The translations under genes and the position numbers were made by a program. From positions 62,001 through 126,000 of the forward strand of contig NZ_LBHJ01000004.1 of the NCBI RefSeq assembly GCF_001006305.1: a DNA stretch of 64,000 bases. Direction: 5' to 3'. The DNA comes from Silvibacterium bohemicum (lineage in GTDB: Bacteria; Acidobacteriota; Terriglobia; Terriglobales; Acidobacteriaceae). A model generated the notes under the pieces. That model was not told the DNA's origin. It did not search any database and saw only the letters and a program-made list of their open reading frames with translations. Below, piece by piece: positions 15,736 to 24,866 of this stretch. Numbering within the stretch: position 1 is the first letter of the stretch; every line of letters begins with the position of its first letter.

Positions 15736-16641
15736 CCCTAAAGAGCCGACGCATTCATCAAGAATCACGGAATTCTTCACATACCGTACATCTGCAGCGT
15801 TTTTGAGCTGAAAAAGGAGATCGATTCGGCGGCTCTTTCCCGCCAGCCTTGCCCAAATGTAATTTCGGCAGTAAGCAAAACTGGCCTCTCGCGCCGCTAT
15901 CTCCGACGCATATCCTCCCAAAGTTCTTGCCATCTGAGTCGGAGTGCCCGGATCTTCGACAACCGCCTCTTCGCATCCCGAGGTTACGGCCAGATGGTCC
16001 ATCTGCTCGCCGAATTGCGAGGGAGTGATAAAGCAGGGTTCCGCGCGGCACCCGGTAATCTGCTCGAGCGACTGCAGGAAGCTATGATCGACACGATAAA
16101 CAAAACCCAAAACCAACCGCTTGGCTGCCGCCGCGTAATGCAGAGGAACTGCAGCATAGGTTTGCATCAAAGTTGTGGGGATCTCGGCTTCGATCGGCTC
16201 CGTCACGCGGTCACTTCCGCAAAAGGGATATCCCCACTGCGCGGCCCTGGCCGCGGCAATCTGCTTCTCATTCGCAATGCCCAGCCGAATCAGCGTGCCT
16301 TCCAGCTTTTCGCCGTTGCGCTCACTCTCCACAATCGCAAAGCGAAGCTGATCGTCCGTCAAATAATTCTTCGACAGCATGATGAGACCGATGGACAGCC
16401 GCGGGTCCCGCGGCATCTCCATTACCCGGCGCCGCGACAATGCGGAGATCCGGGTACGCGCCGATACAATGAAGCAATCAACGCCGCAATACCAGGAGTC
16501 GCCGATGGTGATGCCGATGCGGCTCTGGGGAACGCTCCGCATCAGCATCTTGTTATGACACGTGGGCAACCCGCATACCGCGCGCATGTTTTTCCATCCC
16601 CGGCTCATCGATGGCAGGAAAGATCCAAGCGACAATCTCAT
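15733..16641 (-). CDS. Zinc-ribbon-like plus MshEN/GspE-N-like protein
   Basis: A 302-residue protein of uncertain role at the end of the export/switch operon. Residues 23-56 hold two cysteine pairs (C23-x4-C28 and C52-x3-C56) that look like a zinc ribbon. From about residue 80 comes an MshEN-type pattern (LSIGLIMLSKNYLTDDQLRF, then LEGTLIRLGIANEKQIAAAR), a fold that binds c-di-GMP in type II secretion and pilus ATPases. No ATPase domain follows. ATG 16641 after AGAGGT is preferred to TTG 16659, which overlaps the fliN stop. A c-di-GMP effector acting on the switch is an inference. Confidence 0.65.
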   Translation of the reverse strand: MRLSLGSFLPSMSRGWKNMRAVCGLPTCHNKMLMRSVPQSRIGITIGDSWYCGVDCFIVSARTRISALSRRRVMEMPRDPRLSIGLIMLSKNYLTDDQLRFAIVESERNGEKLEGTLIRLGIANEKQIAAARAAQWGYPFCGSDRVTEPIEAEIPTTLMQTYAAVPLHYAAAAKRLVLGFVYRVDHSFLQSLEQITGCRAEPCFITPSQFGEQMDHLAVTSGCEEAVVEDPGTPTQMARTLGGYASEIAAREASFAYCRNYIWARLAGKSRRIDLLFQLKNAADVRYVKNSVILDECVGSLG

Positions 16642-16655
16642 CGGACTTACCTCTT

Positions 16656-17456
16656 TCAACGTGCGAAATGCGACGAAATGGGTTGGGTGATTTCGGTGAC
16701 GCGGAGACCATAATTGCCGTCGACGATGACGGCTTCTCCGCGCGCGATCAGCTTGCCATCCAACAACAGCTCCACAGGCTCGTCGACAAGACGATCCAGC
16801 TCGATGACCGCACCGCTCTCCAGCTCCAGCACCTCGCGAAGCGGCAACTGGCGTTGACCGAAGCGCAGAGACACATTCAGCTCCACATCCATCACCAGCT
16901 TGAGATTGGTGGGATCAATCAGAATCTGCTCGGACTCGGAAGCAGCCTTCGATTCCGATTGAGACGTAAGCTCGTTCAGAAGCTGGCCGTCGAAGTAGAG
17001 CAGCACGGGAATGGCGGCACTTCCCTTTTCGGAAGCTTCGAGAGGAACGACAAACATTCCCCCGAAAGCCAGGCCCTTCACCTTCTCGACCTTGAAGGTC
17101 AGCTCTCCATATTGATCGGAGAGTGCAGCCGACAATCCTGGCGTGGCGGACACGATCGCTTTCTGCAGTGCATCCGCATGGTCGTCGGTGTAAGCCTCCT
17201 CAGGGTGATCCAAGATCTTCGCACCGAGAAGAGCCACCTGCGGCTCGTAGGACTCGATGAAGCATTCGCCCTGGCGCGCTCCATCGACAGTCAAACGATA
17301 GTGGACCGGCTGTCCCTGACGAGTGGCAAGGTCGGGGCTGTCTAAAGTTTTGAGATGCCACTCCGACCCAACCAACTGAGTGAGCGAATCGGCAAAGGAT
17401 TCTGCGAAAGCCGCTGCAAATACATGCGCGGCATTTTTATTGCTCTGGTTATCCAC
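16656..17456 (-). CDS. fliN: Flagellar motor switch protein FliN, long form
   Basis: A 266-residue protein whose last 80 residues are a SpoA/FliN domain (LKLVMDVELNVSLRFGQRQL, LREVLELESGAVIELDRLVD, LLLDGKLIARGEAVIVDGNY). The N-terminal two thirds (residues about 10-170) form a globular extension, loosely like the CheC-like part of FliY, but no clear phosphatase motif is seen. FliN builds the lower C-ring with FliM and FliG. It is located 5 bases after fliM. A second, short FliN is encoded at 24863-25168. Confidence 0.88.
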   Translation of the reverse strand: MDNQSNKNAAHVFAAAFAESFADSLTQLVGSEWHLKTLDSPDLATRQGQPVHYRLTVDGARQGECFIESYEPQVALLGAKILDHPEEAYTDDHADALQKAIVSATPGLSAALSDQYGELTFKVEKVKGLAFGGMFVVPLEASEKGSAAIPVLLYFDGQLLNELTSQSESKAASESEQILIDPTNLKLVMDVELNVSLRFGQRQLPLREVLELESGAVIELDRLVDEPVELLLDGKLIARGEAVIVDGNYGLRVTEITQPISSHFAR

Positions 17457-17461
17457 GATGT

Positions 17462-18436
17462 CTATTCCCCTTCCCAGCTTGACCGTTGCGCCCTGCGGCC
17501 GAGTTGCGCCGCCTTCTGAGTGCCATTCCTGACTGGCACCGCCTCGAATACTTCTTCTCCTTTTACCGTCAACTTTCCAGGGCTACGAACCGGCGCACGC
17601 AGCTTCAAGACCGATCCGGGCTGCAGGGAGATCAGATCCTTTACCGCTACTTTGATATTGAGTAACTCAGCCGCCACTTCGAAGTCGCAATCGAGAATGC
17701 GATCACGCAGGCTGGGTGTGGGGAAAAAGCGAGCTCCGCGCTTCTTCTGCGGCTGCTCCATCTTGATCTGTTTGATCAAAATATTCAGGAACAGCGTTGG
17801 AAAAACCAGCTGAAGCGAACCGGTGACGCCTGCAATCTCTATCTCGAACTTCACGAGCGTGACTTTTTCGTTGGGCGGGCAGTATTGATGCAGCACCGAC
17901 GCCTTGATGCGGCGATTGGGAACGAGAGACATACTGGGCATGCGCCACGCATTCTCCGCCTGCCGCGCGATCAGCGTCGTCACATCGTGCATGATCTCTT
18001 CTTCGATCTCCGAGAGCTCGCGCGTCTCGTTGACCGGTCCGCCACCGTTGCCGCCCATGAGCAGATCGATGATGGGAAAAACCAGGTGGATGTCGCACTC
18101 AACGATCATGGTGCTCGGGACCGTGCTCAAAGAACAGGGTGCGATGTAACTAAGCGGTGGAATGCTGGAGATATGATCCTTGATCGGCAGCTGATCCAGC
18201 GCCTGGAACTTCACTTCCAATCCGGAGCCCAGATACACGTCGAGAGCGCTCGCGAAATGCCGCGCAAACGTCTCGTGGATCGCAGTCAGTGCGCGGGCGT
18301 TTTCATTGGACAATCGCCCCGCCGACCGGAAATTGCAGGGATAGACAGATCGCGGCTTGCCACCCGGCTTGCGCGAGTCCGCCTGGCGCGACGCTTTCAG
18401 CATCGAGTCAATCTGCTCCTGATCAAACATGCTCAC
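17462..18436 (-). CDS. fliM: Flagellar motor switch protein
   Basis: A 324-residue switch protein. The N-terminal FDQEQIDSMLKASRQ corresponds to the CheY-P-binding segment. The middle CheC-like domain (IVECDIHLVFPIIDLLMGGN) binds FliG, and the C-terminal SpoA domain (LLNIKVAVKDLISLQPGSVL) binds FliN. GTG 18436 lies 5 bases after GGAGG; ATG 18430 is the alternative. The start overlaps the end of fliA. Confidence 0.94.
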   Translation of the reverse strand: MSMFDQEQIDSMLKASRQADSRKPGGKPRSVYPCNFRSAGRLSNENARALTAIHETFARHFASALDVYLGSGLEVKFQALDQLPIKDHISSIPPLSYIAPCSLSTVPSTMIVECDIHLVFPIIDLLMGGNGGGPVNETRELSEIEEEIMHDVTTLIARQAENAWRMPSMSLVPNRRIKASVLHQYCPPNEKVTLVKFEIEIAGVTGSLQLVFPTLFLNILIKQIKMEQPQKKRGARFFPTPSLRDRILDCDFEVAAELLNIKVAVKDLISLQPGSVLKLRAPVRSPGKLTVKGEEVFEAVPVRNGTQKAAQLGRRAQRSSWEGE

Positions 18437-19220
18437 GATAGCCTCCTACTGCCGTTTCCGCCGGTATTGGCCGTGCTTTCAAATGCGCGAGTGATTCGCG
18501 CAGCTTCTTCATCGTCGCCTGGCGTATCTGCGATACCCGCGACAACGCCACGCCCACGACCTCCGCGATCTCCTTCATGGTGAGCTCTTCGCGGTAGTAG
18601 AGGGAGATGATCAGCTGTTCCCTCTCGGTGAGCTTCGAGATTGCCTCGGCGAGATGCGCCTTCATCTCACCCTGCAGGCAAAGATCGAATGGATCGGGGT
18701 CGTCGAGATTCGGCGCCGATTCGATCACGTCCAGTGCCTCGGCGCGATCATTGGACGCGACCAGCTGCTGGCCGGCCAGATGCAGCCCATCGAGCTGCTG
18801 GATGATCTTGCGCAGGTGATCGGTCTCGATGCCCATCTCCTTCGCGATCTCCGCCTCGGCAGGATGCCGCCCATACCGGGCCTCGAGCTTCGCCGTGGTG
18901 TCCGCAATTTCGCGTCCACGCCGGCGCAGCGAGCGCGATCCCCAATCCGCTTCGCGCAGGCTGTCCAGGATGGCGCCTCGAATGCGGAACTTCGCATAGG
19001 TCTTGAACTGGGCGTTCTTCGAGCTATCGAAGGTCCGGCTGGCCTCGAGTAATCCGATCACACCGGCATTCACCAGATCCTCCAGCTCCACATGCTGGGG
19101 AAGGCGCTCCCGGATGCGCGATGCAATGTAATAGACCTGTGAAAGCTCCTGCATCACCAGATCATTACCCTGGTCCACTTCTGCCAAGCTTGTTTTGTAT
19201 GCCACTTCGGCTGGCGTCAT
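18423..19220 (-). CDS. fliA: Flagellar RNA polymerase sigma factor sigma28
   Basis: A 265-residue FliA/WhiG-type sigma factor. Region 2 has HVELEDLVNAGVIGLLEASR and FKTYAKFRIRGAILDSLREA. Region 3 has RRGREIADTTAKLEARYGRH, and region 4 ends in the helix-turn-helix MKEIAEVVGVALSRVSQIRQ. It reads the GCCGATAR promoters of this window and is held by FlgM. The start has GAGGTG upstream. It lies 37 bases after flhA, in the place where many genomes carry flhF and flhG first. Confidence 0.96.
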   Translation of the reverse strand: MTPAEVAYKTSLAEVDQGNDLVMQELSQVYYIASRIRERLPQHVELEDLVNAGVIGLLEASRTFDSSKNAQFKTYAKFRIRGAILDSLREADWGSRSLRRRGREIADTTAKLEARYGRHPAEAEIAKEMGIETDHLRKIIQQLDGLHLAGQQLVASNDRAEALDVIESAPNLDDPDPFDLCLQGEMKAHLAEAISKLTEREQLIISLYYREELTMKEIAEVVGVALSRVSQIRQATMKKLRESLAHLKARPIPAETAVGGYREHV

Positions 19221-19257
19221 TTGTTCACCTCATTCAACGTGTAAATATCAAGTAGCT

Positions 19258-21330
19258 TCATCGAACAGAACCTAAGGACTGTACCTGCGTCATCGGTGGA
19301 ATCTCCGAGGGTGAAATAACCACGATTTTTGGAATGAATGGCTCCAGGAGCCGCTTCAGGTAGAAGCGTCCCGGTGAAGCACAGAGAAGCACAGGGGGAG
19401 CCATCGTAACCTGATCGCCAAGCATCGAGCGCAAACCATCGAGCACCCTGCGGGCTACGGAAATCTGCATCGCGCCACCGGCGATCAACTGCGGGTTTTG
19501 CGTGCGCGAGCACTCTTCTTCAATCGAGCTATCCAGAGTGACCACCTTCAGCTGGCCGCGCTCGTTGAGCAGAGGACGAATCAGGGCGCGTCCCAGCGAG
19601 TGTCTTGCCGACTCGACCAGGGCCACAGGATTCTTGTTGATCGCTGCCGTCTCGACCAGCGCTTCGAGAATGCTTCCGATGTCGCGGATGGAAACCTGCT
19701 CGCGCAGCAATTGCTGCAGCACCTTCTGAATTTCGCCCAGGCTCATGAGCTTCGGCGTCAGCTCTTCGACCAACTTGGGATGCGAATCTCCAATGCGATC
19801 TACCAGGCGCTTCGTTTCCGAACGGGTAAGCAGGTCATGCGCGTTCTGCTTGATCAGCTCGGCGAGGTGAGCAGCCAGCACCGCAGTGTGGTCCACGACC
19901 GCATATCCAGCGGAGATAGCCTGCGCCTGCAAGTCGGGAGTGATCCACTTCGCGGGCGAATCGAAGGCCGGCTCGCGCGTCTCCTGGCCGGGAATATCTC
20001 CGGGCTTCGGATTGGAATTCACTGCAAGCAGCCGGTCCCGGCGCATCTCCCAGCGCGCAATCTCTACGCCGCGGAGATAGACGACATACTCACGCTCCTT
20101 GAGCGAAAGATTGTCGGTGATATGGATCGAAGGCACCAGAAATCCCAGCTGCTGCGCGAGATTCTTGCGCAGCGACTTCACTCGCGCCAATAATTGGCCA
20201 CCCTGCTTCGCGTCGACCAGCGGCACCAGGCCGATACCGACCTCAAGCATCAGCTCGTCGAGCTTGAGCACTGCATCCATCGGATCGATGGAGGGTGCGC
20301 CCGGAACTGCGCCCTTGCCTGCCGCTCCTTTGGCTGTTACGGCGTCGGTTGCAGCGGCTGGCTTCATCTTACTGGCGGCGTACATAGTGGCTCCGCCCAA
20401 GGCAAGGAATGCAATCTTTGGCATGCCGGGAATGAGCGCCAGAGCCACCAGCACGCCGCTGACAATCCACAGCGGTCGCGATGTTCTGAAGACCTGCTTC
20501 GTGATGTCGACGCCGAGAGAGCGGTCCGAAGCGGCGCGGGTGACGACAATGCCTCCGGCGACCGATACCAGCAGCGAAGGAATGATTGCGACGAGTCCAT
20601 CGCCGACGGTGAGAATGGTGTAGGTCTTGAGCGCCTGCGCAAACGGCACGCCCTGTTGAAAGACGCCGATCAGGAAGCCGGCCACGATGTTGATGGCCAT
20701 GATGAGGATGGTGGCCAGCGAATCTCGCTGACTGAAGCGCGCTGCGCCGTCCATGGAGCCGCAGAACTCGGCTTCGCGTGACACCGCTTCGCGGCGGGTG
20801 CGCGCCACATCCGCAGTGATGAGGCCGGTGTTCAGGTCGGAGTCGATCGCCATCTGCTTGCCGGGCATGGCGTCGAGCGTGAAGCGCGCCGTCACTTCAG
20901 CGGTACGAACCGCGCCGTGGCTGACGACGAGATATTGAATGGCGATCAGCGCTATAAAGATGACGAAGCCGACGATGTAGTTTCCGCCGACCACGAACTG
21001 GCCGAAGGCCTCGATCACCTTTCCGGCTGCTGACGGACCTTCATTGCCGTGCAGCAGGATGCGCCGGGTGCTGGCCAGATCCAGCGACAATCGCATCAAC
21101 GTCAGCAGCAGGATGAGACTTGGGAATACCGAGAACTCCACCGGGCGCAGGATCTGAATCGCGGTCAGCAGCACCAGCACCGAGGCCACGATATTCAGCG
21201 TGAGCAGCATATCGAGGATGAAGCTCGGCAGCGGCACGAGCATCACAAACACCAGGGCCACTGCCGCTGTGGGAATGACCCACTCGGATGAGGTGCGAAG
21301 CGAATTGAGCAGTCCGGATTTTTTGTTCAC
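19258..21330 (-). CDS. flhA: Flagellar type III export gate protein
   Basis: A 690-residue membrane protein of the export gate. The N-terminal half has about eight membrane segments. It contains the conserved FHIPEP-family stretch DLASTRRILLHGNEGPSAAG and the following RFTLDAMPGKQMAIDSDLNT cytoplasmic loop. The C-terminal cytoplasmic domain docks chaperone-substrate complexes. The start overlaps the flhB stop by 4 bases. Confidence 0.97.
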   Translation of the reverse strand: MNKKSGLLNSLRTSSEWVIPTAAVALVFVMLVPLPSFILDMLLTLNIVASVLVLLTAIQILRPVEFSVFPSLILLLTLMRLSLDLASTRRILLHGNEGPSAAGKVIEAFGQFVVGGNYIVGFVIFIALIAIQYLVVSHGAVRTAEVTARFTLDAMPGKQMAIDSDLNTGLITADVARTRREAVSREAEFCGSMDGAARFSQRDSLATILIMAINIVAGFLIGVFQQGVPFAQALKTYTILTVGDGLVAIIPSLLVSVAGGIVVTRAASDRSLGVDITKQVFRTSRPLWIVSGVLVALALIPGMPKIAFLALGGATMYAASKMKPAAATDAVTAKGAAGKGAVPGAPSIDPMDAVLKLDELMLEVGIGLVPLVDAKQGGQLLARVKSLRKNLAQQLGFLVPSIHITDNLSLKEREYVVYLRGVEIARWEMRRDRLLAVNSNPKPGDIPGQETREPAFDSPAKWITPDLQAQAISAGYAVVDHTAVLAAHLAELIKQNAHDLLTRSETKRLVDRIGDSHPKLVEELTPKLMSLGEIQKVLQQLLREQVSIRDIGSILEALVETAAINKNPVALVESARHSLGRALIRPLLNERGQLKVVTLDSSIEEECSRTQNPQLIAGGAMQISVARRVLDGLRSMLGDQVTMAPPVLLCASPGRFYLKRLLEPFIPKIVVISPSEIPPMTQVQSLGSVR

Positions 21331-22478
21331 AGCGGTCTCACTTCTCCTTGCGGATTGGGTGTTGGCGGTTTGGGTGCGGGCGGCTTAGCCGCAGACGGAT
21401 TCGCATACGCTCTTCTTTGTGCCTCGCGCTGCTTCACCTCGGCCTGTGCCTTGTAGACCAGGACCAGAATTTCGGCAACGGCGTGATAAAGAGCAGCGGG
21501 AATGGTGTCGCCAACTTCGACGCCCTTGTAAAGCGCCTGCGCCAAAGGCTTGTTTTCCATCACCGGGATATCGTTTTCCCGGGCAATTTCCTTGATCTTC
21601 GCGGCCAGCAGGTCGAGCCCCTTGGCCACGACGATGGGAGCGGCCATGTCTGTTTCGTAACGCAGGGCAACCGCGTAGTGCGTCGGATTCGTAACCACGA
21701 CAGTTGCAGTTGCCGCAGCCTTGATCATCTGCTTGCGCCGCGCGGCTCGCTGCATCTTTCGAATTCTCGCCTTGTTGGCGGGATTGCCGTCGGTATCCTT
21801 GACCTCTTCGCGGATCTCCTGGCGGCTCATCTTGAGGTCACCCTCGCTCTTCAACCGCAGGAGCGCATAATCCACGCCCGACCACAGCAGGAGGATCAGG
21901 CTGGACTTCCAACAGACCTCGACCAGCATGGCGCTCACCAGATTCGCGAAGGCGCGGCCATCGATAAAGGCGCTGCCCAGAATTTCGCCCCAGTGGCTGC
22001 GCATACAGGCCACACCCACCCACACGATAGCGGCGAATGGCAGCAGCGACTTGAGAACGTTGCTGAGCGCGGCTGGCGAAAACATCTGCTGCAGCTTGTT
22101 GGCCGGGCTGAAGCGCTCGAACTTCGGAGCCATGGCTTCGGCGGCAAAGACGAAACCTCCCTGCGCCACTCCCGAGGCCAGCGACACGACGAGACCAGTC
22201 ATCAAGATAGGGACCATCCAGCGGAATACTTCGACGCTGGTCCAGAACAAGAGCGGTCCATTCGGCTCGATCGTGTCGGTGCTCGCCGAGTCCAATGTGT
22301 TTCTGAAGAAGTCTGTCCAATGAGGTCCGACCTGACGGCCGACCAGCGACAGCACCGCGGCGACGGCAACCAGGGACAGAGAGCCGGTCAATTCGCGCGA
22401 ACGCGTGACCTGGCCCTGCTGCCGCGCTCTTTGGCGCCGCCGCGGTGTCGCCTGTTCTGTTTTGCTCGAATCAGCCAT
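21327..22478 (-). CDS. flhB: Flagellar export switch protein
   Basis: A 383-residue export protein with four membrane segments and the autocleavage site NPTH in VVTNPTHYAVALRYETDMAA. That cut switches export from rod/hook to filament substrates. The N-terminus has the family pattern KTEQATPRRRQRARQQGQVT. It ends in a Pro/Ala-rich tail. It lies 6 bases after fliR. Confidence 0.96.
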   Translation of the reverse strand: MADSSKTEQATPRRRQRARQQGQVTRSRELTGSLSLVAVAAVLSLVGRQVGPHWTDFFRNTLDSASTDTIEPNGPLLFWTSVEVFRWMVPILMTGLVVSLASGVAQGGFVFAAEAMAPKFERFSPANKLQQMFSPAALSNVLKSLLPFAAIVWVGVACMRSHWGEILGSAFIDGRAFANLVSAMLVEVCWKSSLILLLWSGVDYALLRLKSEGDLKMSRQEIREEVKDTDGNPANKARIRKMQRAARRKQMIKAAATATVVVTNPTHYAVALRYETDMAAPIVVAKGLDLLAAKIKEIARENDIPVMENKPLAQALYKGVEVGDTIPAALYHAVAEILVLVYKAQAEVKQREAQRRAYANPSAAKPPAPKPPTPNPQGEVRPL

Positions 22479-22484
22479 GGTGTC

Positions 22485-23255
22485 TCAATGTGCCAAATGC
22501 AGTAAACGTTCGCCGTTTTGTATGGAGCCCAGAAACAAGCGGTAGAAAAGATCCGGCCAATACTTCAGCGTTGCGATCAGAATGAGCAGCCCCAGCAAAC
22601 TCTTCACGGCCGGTCCCAGCATCATGAGGGGCATCTGCGGTGAGGCCTTGCCCAGCAAGCCGAGGACGATATCCGCTACCAGGGTTGCCGATAAAACAGG
22701 CGCGGCAATCTGGATGCCCAAAGCGAACACTTCTCCGCCTGTCTTGAATACATTCGTCGTAAACAGGCTGCTCAGGTGCGTGGCGCCCGCGGGCAGATAC
22801 AGATAGCTATTACCGATTGCATGCAGCAGCCAGTAGTGAACATCCATGCGAAGAAACAGCAGCATCACGATGCTCTGATAGAAGAGCGCGACGACCGTGG
22901 TGTCTACCTGCGTCTGCGGATCGAGGATGTTGATGAGCGAGTAGCCCATTTGAATGCCGAGCACCTGTCCGGTCAATTGCACTGCTTCAAAGACAACGTT
23001 GGTCGCGATGCCCATGCCCACGCCGATCAGAAACTCAGTGAAGACCAGGAACGGCCAATCCGACAGCGCATGAACGCCAAGCTGCTGCCCGCAGGTGGGA
23101 AATAACAGCACGCTGAGAGCAAGAACCAGGATGGCCTTCACACGCGACGGAATCACGACGCTTCCAAAGAACGGCGCGAACAGCATGAGCCCAGTCAGGC
23201 GCACGCCGATGGTCAGCAGACCGCTAATGATCGTGAGTAGGGGTATCTGAATCAT
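22485..23255 (-). CDS. fliR: Flagellar export protein FliR
   Basis: A 256-residue integral membrane protein with about six hydrophobic segments. Family features include the N-terminal LTGLMLFAPFFGSVVIPSRV and the GMGIATNVVFEAVQLTGQVL segment. With FliP and FliQ it forms the export pore. ATGA overlap with fliQ. Confidence 0.94.
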   Translation of the reverse strand: MIQIPLLTIISGLLTIGVRLTGLMLFAPFFGSVVIPSRVKAILVLALSVLLFPTCGQQLGVHALSDWPFLVFTEFLIGVGMGIATNVVFEAVQLTGQVLGIQMGYSLINILDPQTQVDTTVVALFYQSIVMLLFLRMDVHYWLLHAIGNSYLYLPAGATHLSSLFTTNVFKTGGEVFALGIQIAAPVLSATLVADIVLGLLGKASPQMPLMMLGPAVKSLLGLLILIATLKYWPDLFYRLFLGSIQNGERLLHLAH

Positions 23256-23521
23256 TGCAAATAACTTTGAAAGTTAGACAGCATGGTCAATGTGTAGTTG
23301 GCCAGATGACGCCACATCCACGGCATCATGAAGAACAACGCGGAACCTGTAGCAAGAAGCCGAATCACTGTCGAAACGGTGTTGTCCTGCAGCGAAGTGA
23401 GCACTTGCAGGATGTTGATCACCAGGCTGACGACGATTGCGACGACCAAGATCGGGCCGACCAGGATCATCACTTCCTGCAGCATCTGTCGTCCGAGCAG
23501 TACGACCTGATCTACACCCAT
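23252..23521 (-). CDS. fliQ: Flagellar export protein FliQ
   Basis: An 89-residue protein with two membrane hairpins (LVGPILVVAIVVSLVINILQ and LFFMMPWMWRHLANYTLTML). The motif QVLTSLQDNTVSTVIRLLAT is typical of FliQ. ATG 23521 lies just after the fliP stop and gives the usual family length. A longer frame to 23566 lies within fliP. Confidence 0.93.
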   Translation of the reverse strand: MGVDQVVLLGRQMLQEVMILVGPILVVAIVVSLVINILQVLTSLQDNTVSTVIRLLATGSALFFMMPWMWRHLANYTLTMLSNFQSYLQ

Positions 23522-23523
23522 GG

Positions 23524-24417
23524 TTAGTTGAAGCTCCTCATCAGCGAACTCACCAGCAGATGCCAACCATCCACCATCAGAAAAAGCAGAAGTTTGAGCG
23601 GGGTGGAAATAACCACCGGCGGCAGTTGCAGCATGCCTACCGAGGTGGTGATCGATGCCACCACCATGTCGACGATCAGGAACGGCAGGAATAACACGGT
23701 GCCGATCTGAAAGCCGGCCTTCAGCTCGGAAAGAATGTAAGCCGGCAAGAGTACGCGCATCGATAGATCATTCACGGAAGCCGGGCGCGGTTCCTTGGCC
23801 AGATCGATAAAGAGGGCTACGTCTTTCTCGCGCACATAGTGGGCCATGAACCCGCGCATCGGCTCTTCCGCTCGGCTCAATGCATCGAGAACGGAGATCT
23901 GACCCGATTCCATAGGCACAAAAGCATCGCTATAGATCTTGGCGGCAATGGGCTGCATGACAAAGAAGGTCATGATCAGCGAAAGTCCGATGAGCGTCTG
24001 GTTGGACGGCGTGGTCTGAAGTCCCAGAGCCTGACGCAGAAAGTGAAAGACGATGAGCAGCCGCGCAAACGGAGTCATGCACAGCAGGATGGAAGGAATC
24101 AGCGTCAGCCCAGTAAGCGTGACGATGATCGGCCAGGGGAGCGATTGCCCCGGCACACCCGGTGCGTTCGGCATCTGGAAGTTGAGCCCGCCAGGCGCGG
24201 GACTAGCCGACAACTGTGAGTTGCCGAAATTCGATGGCATCTTGGAAAGCTGGCTCATCGCGGATGAGGAAGCATTGGATGATTGAAACTGGCGGCCGAG
24301 CGATTGCGATGTCTCGATTCCGGGCAGAGAAAAGCGTGCCTGCGCCGCACCGGGAATGGTGGCGGAAAGGAGCAAAGAAACGATCATCACAAGTCGCCGG
24401 GCCTTGAAGCGGTTCAT
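23524..24417 (-). CDS. fliP: Flagellar export protein FliP
   Basis: A 297-residue membrane protein with a cleavable signal (VMIVSLLLSATIPGAAQARF), as FliP has. It is followed by about 60 Ser/Asn-rich residues and four conserved hydrophobic segments. PFARLLIVFHFLRQALGLQT and MQPIAAKIYSDAFVPMESGQ are strong family landmarks. It forms the core of the export pore. The start overlaps fliO by 4 bases. Confidence 0.96.
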   Translation of the reverse strand: MNRFKARRLVMIVSLLLSATIPGAAQARFSLPGIETSQSLGRQFQSSNASSSAMSQLSKMPSNFGNSQLSASPAPGGLNFQMPNAPGVPGQSLPWPIIVTLTGLTLIPSILLCMTPFARLLIVFHFLRQALGLQTTPSNQTLIGLSLIMTFFVMQPIAAKIYSDAFVPMESGQISVLDALSRAEEPMRGFMAHYVREKDVALFIDLAKEPRPASVNDLSMRVLLPAYILSELKAGFQIGTVLFLPFLIVDMVVASITTSVGMLQLPPVVISTPLKLLLFLMVDGWHLLVSSLMRSFN

Positions 24418-24866
24418 TCAGAGATCCCTTCGATGCGCAGCGCGGAAGCATTCGCAGTCTCCTGCCCCGCTCCCAGTTGGGCCAGCAGCGAAACGCCGGC
24501 CGTGCCGCCGCCAATCAGGAACTCCCGGCCTTCGATCGTGATCAGAGCGACGAATCGCTTCTCTCCGAGCGAGACCGTTTCCGCTACGCGAAGCCGCTTG
24601 TTGGTCGTCACGGTGTATTTCTTATGCAGCCATGCCCATACGCGAGTCACCGTATTCACCAGCGGCTGCTGTTGCTGCTTGAATCTCGCGAGAAAATCCG
24701 GAGCTATCTGCAGGCGGGGCCACTGTAATACGGAGTGGCTCTGTGCAATCTGAGACAACGAGGCTCGAAAGGAGGCGCCTGCGGTCGCAAACTGCGGCAT
24801 CGGTGAGGACATGCGCGGGCGCGAGGCCGGCGCAGAAGAGCGGCGCTTACGATTCTTAGCACTCAT
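24414..24866 (-). CDS. fliO: FliO-like protein without a visible membrane segment
   Basis: A 150-residue protein whose C-terminal part resembles the cytoplasmic FliO domain (LRVAETVSLGEKRFVALITI, then FLIGGGTAGVSLLAQLG). Position between fliN and fliP supports FliO, the assembly factor for the FliP ring. The N-terminal half is basic and Ser/Gln-rich and shows no hydrophobic helix, whereas ordinary FliO is anchored by one. Confidence 0.75.
   Translation of the reverse strand: MSAKNRKRRSSAPASRPRMSSPMPQFATAGASFRASLSQIAQSHSVLQWPRLQIAPDFLARFKQQQQPLVNTVTRVWAWLHKKYTVTTNKRLRVAETVSLGEKRFVALITIEGREFLIGGGTAGVSLLAQLGAGQETANASALRIEGISE

Noticed and set aside
22687-22694. GCCGATAA (+ strand) within fliR
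   Set aside because: It is antisense inside a coding region, with no matching -35 and no plus-strand gene after it.
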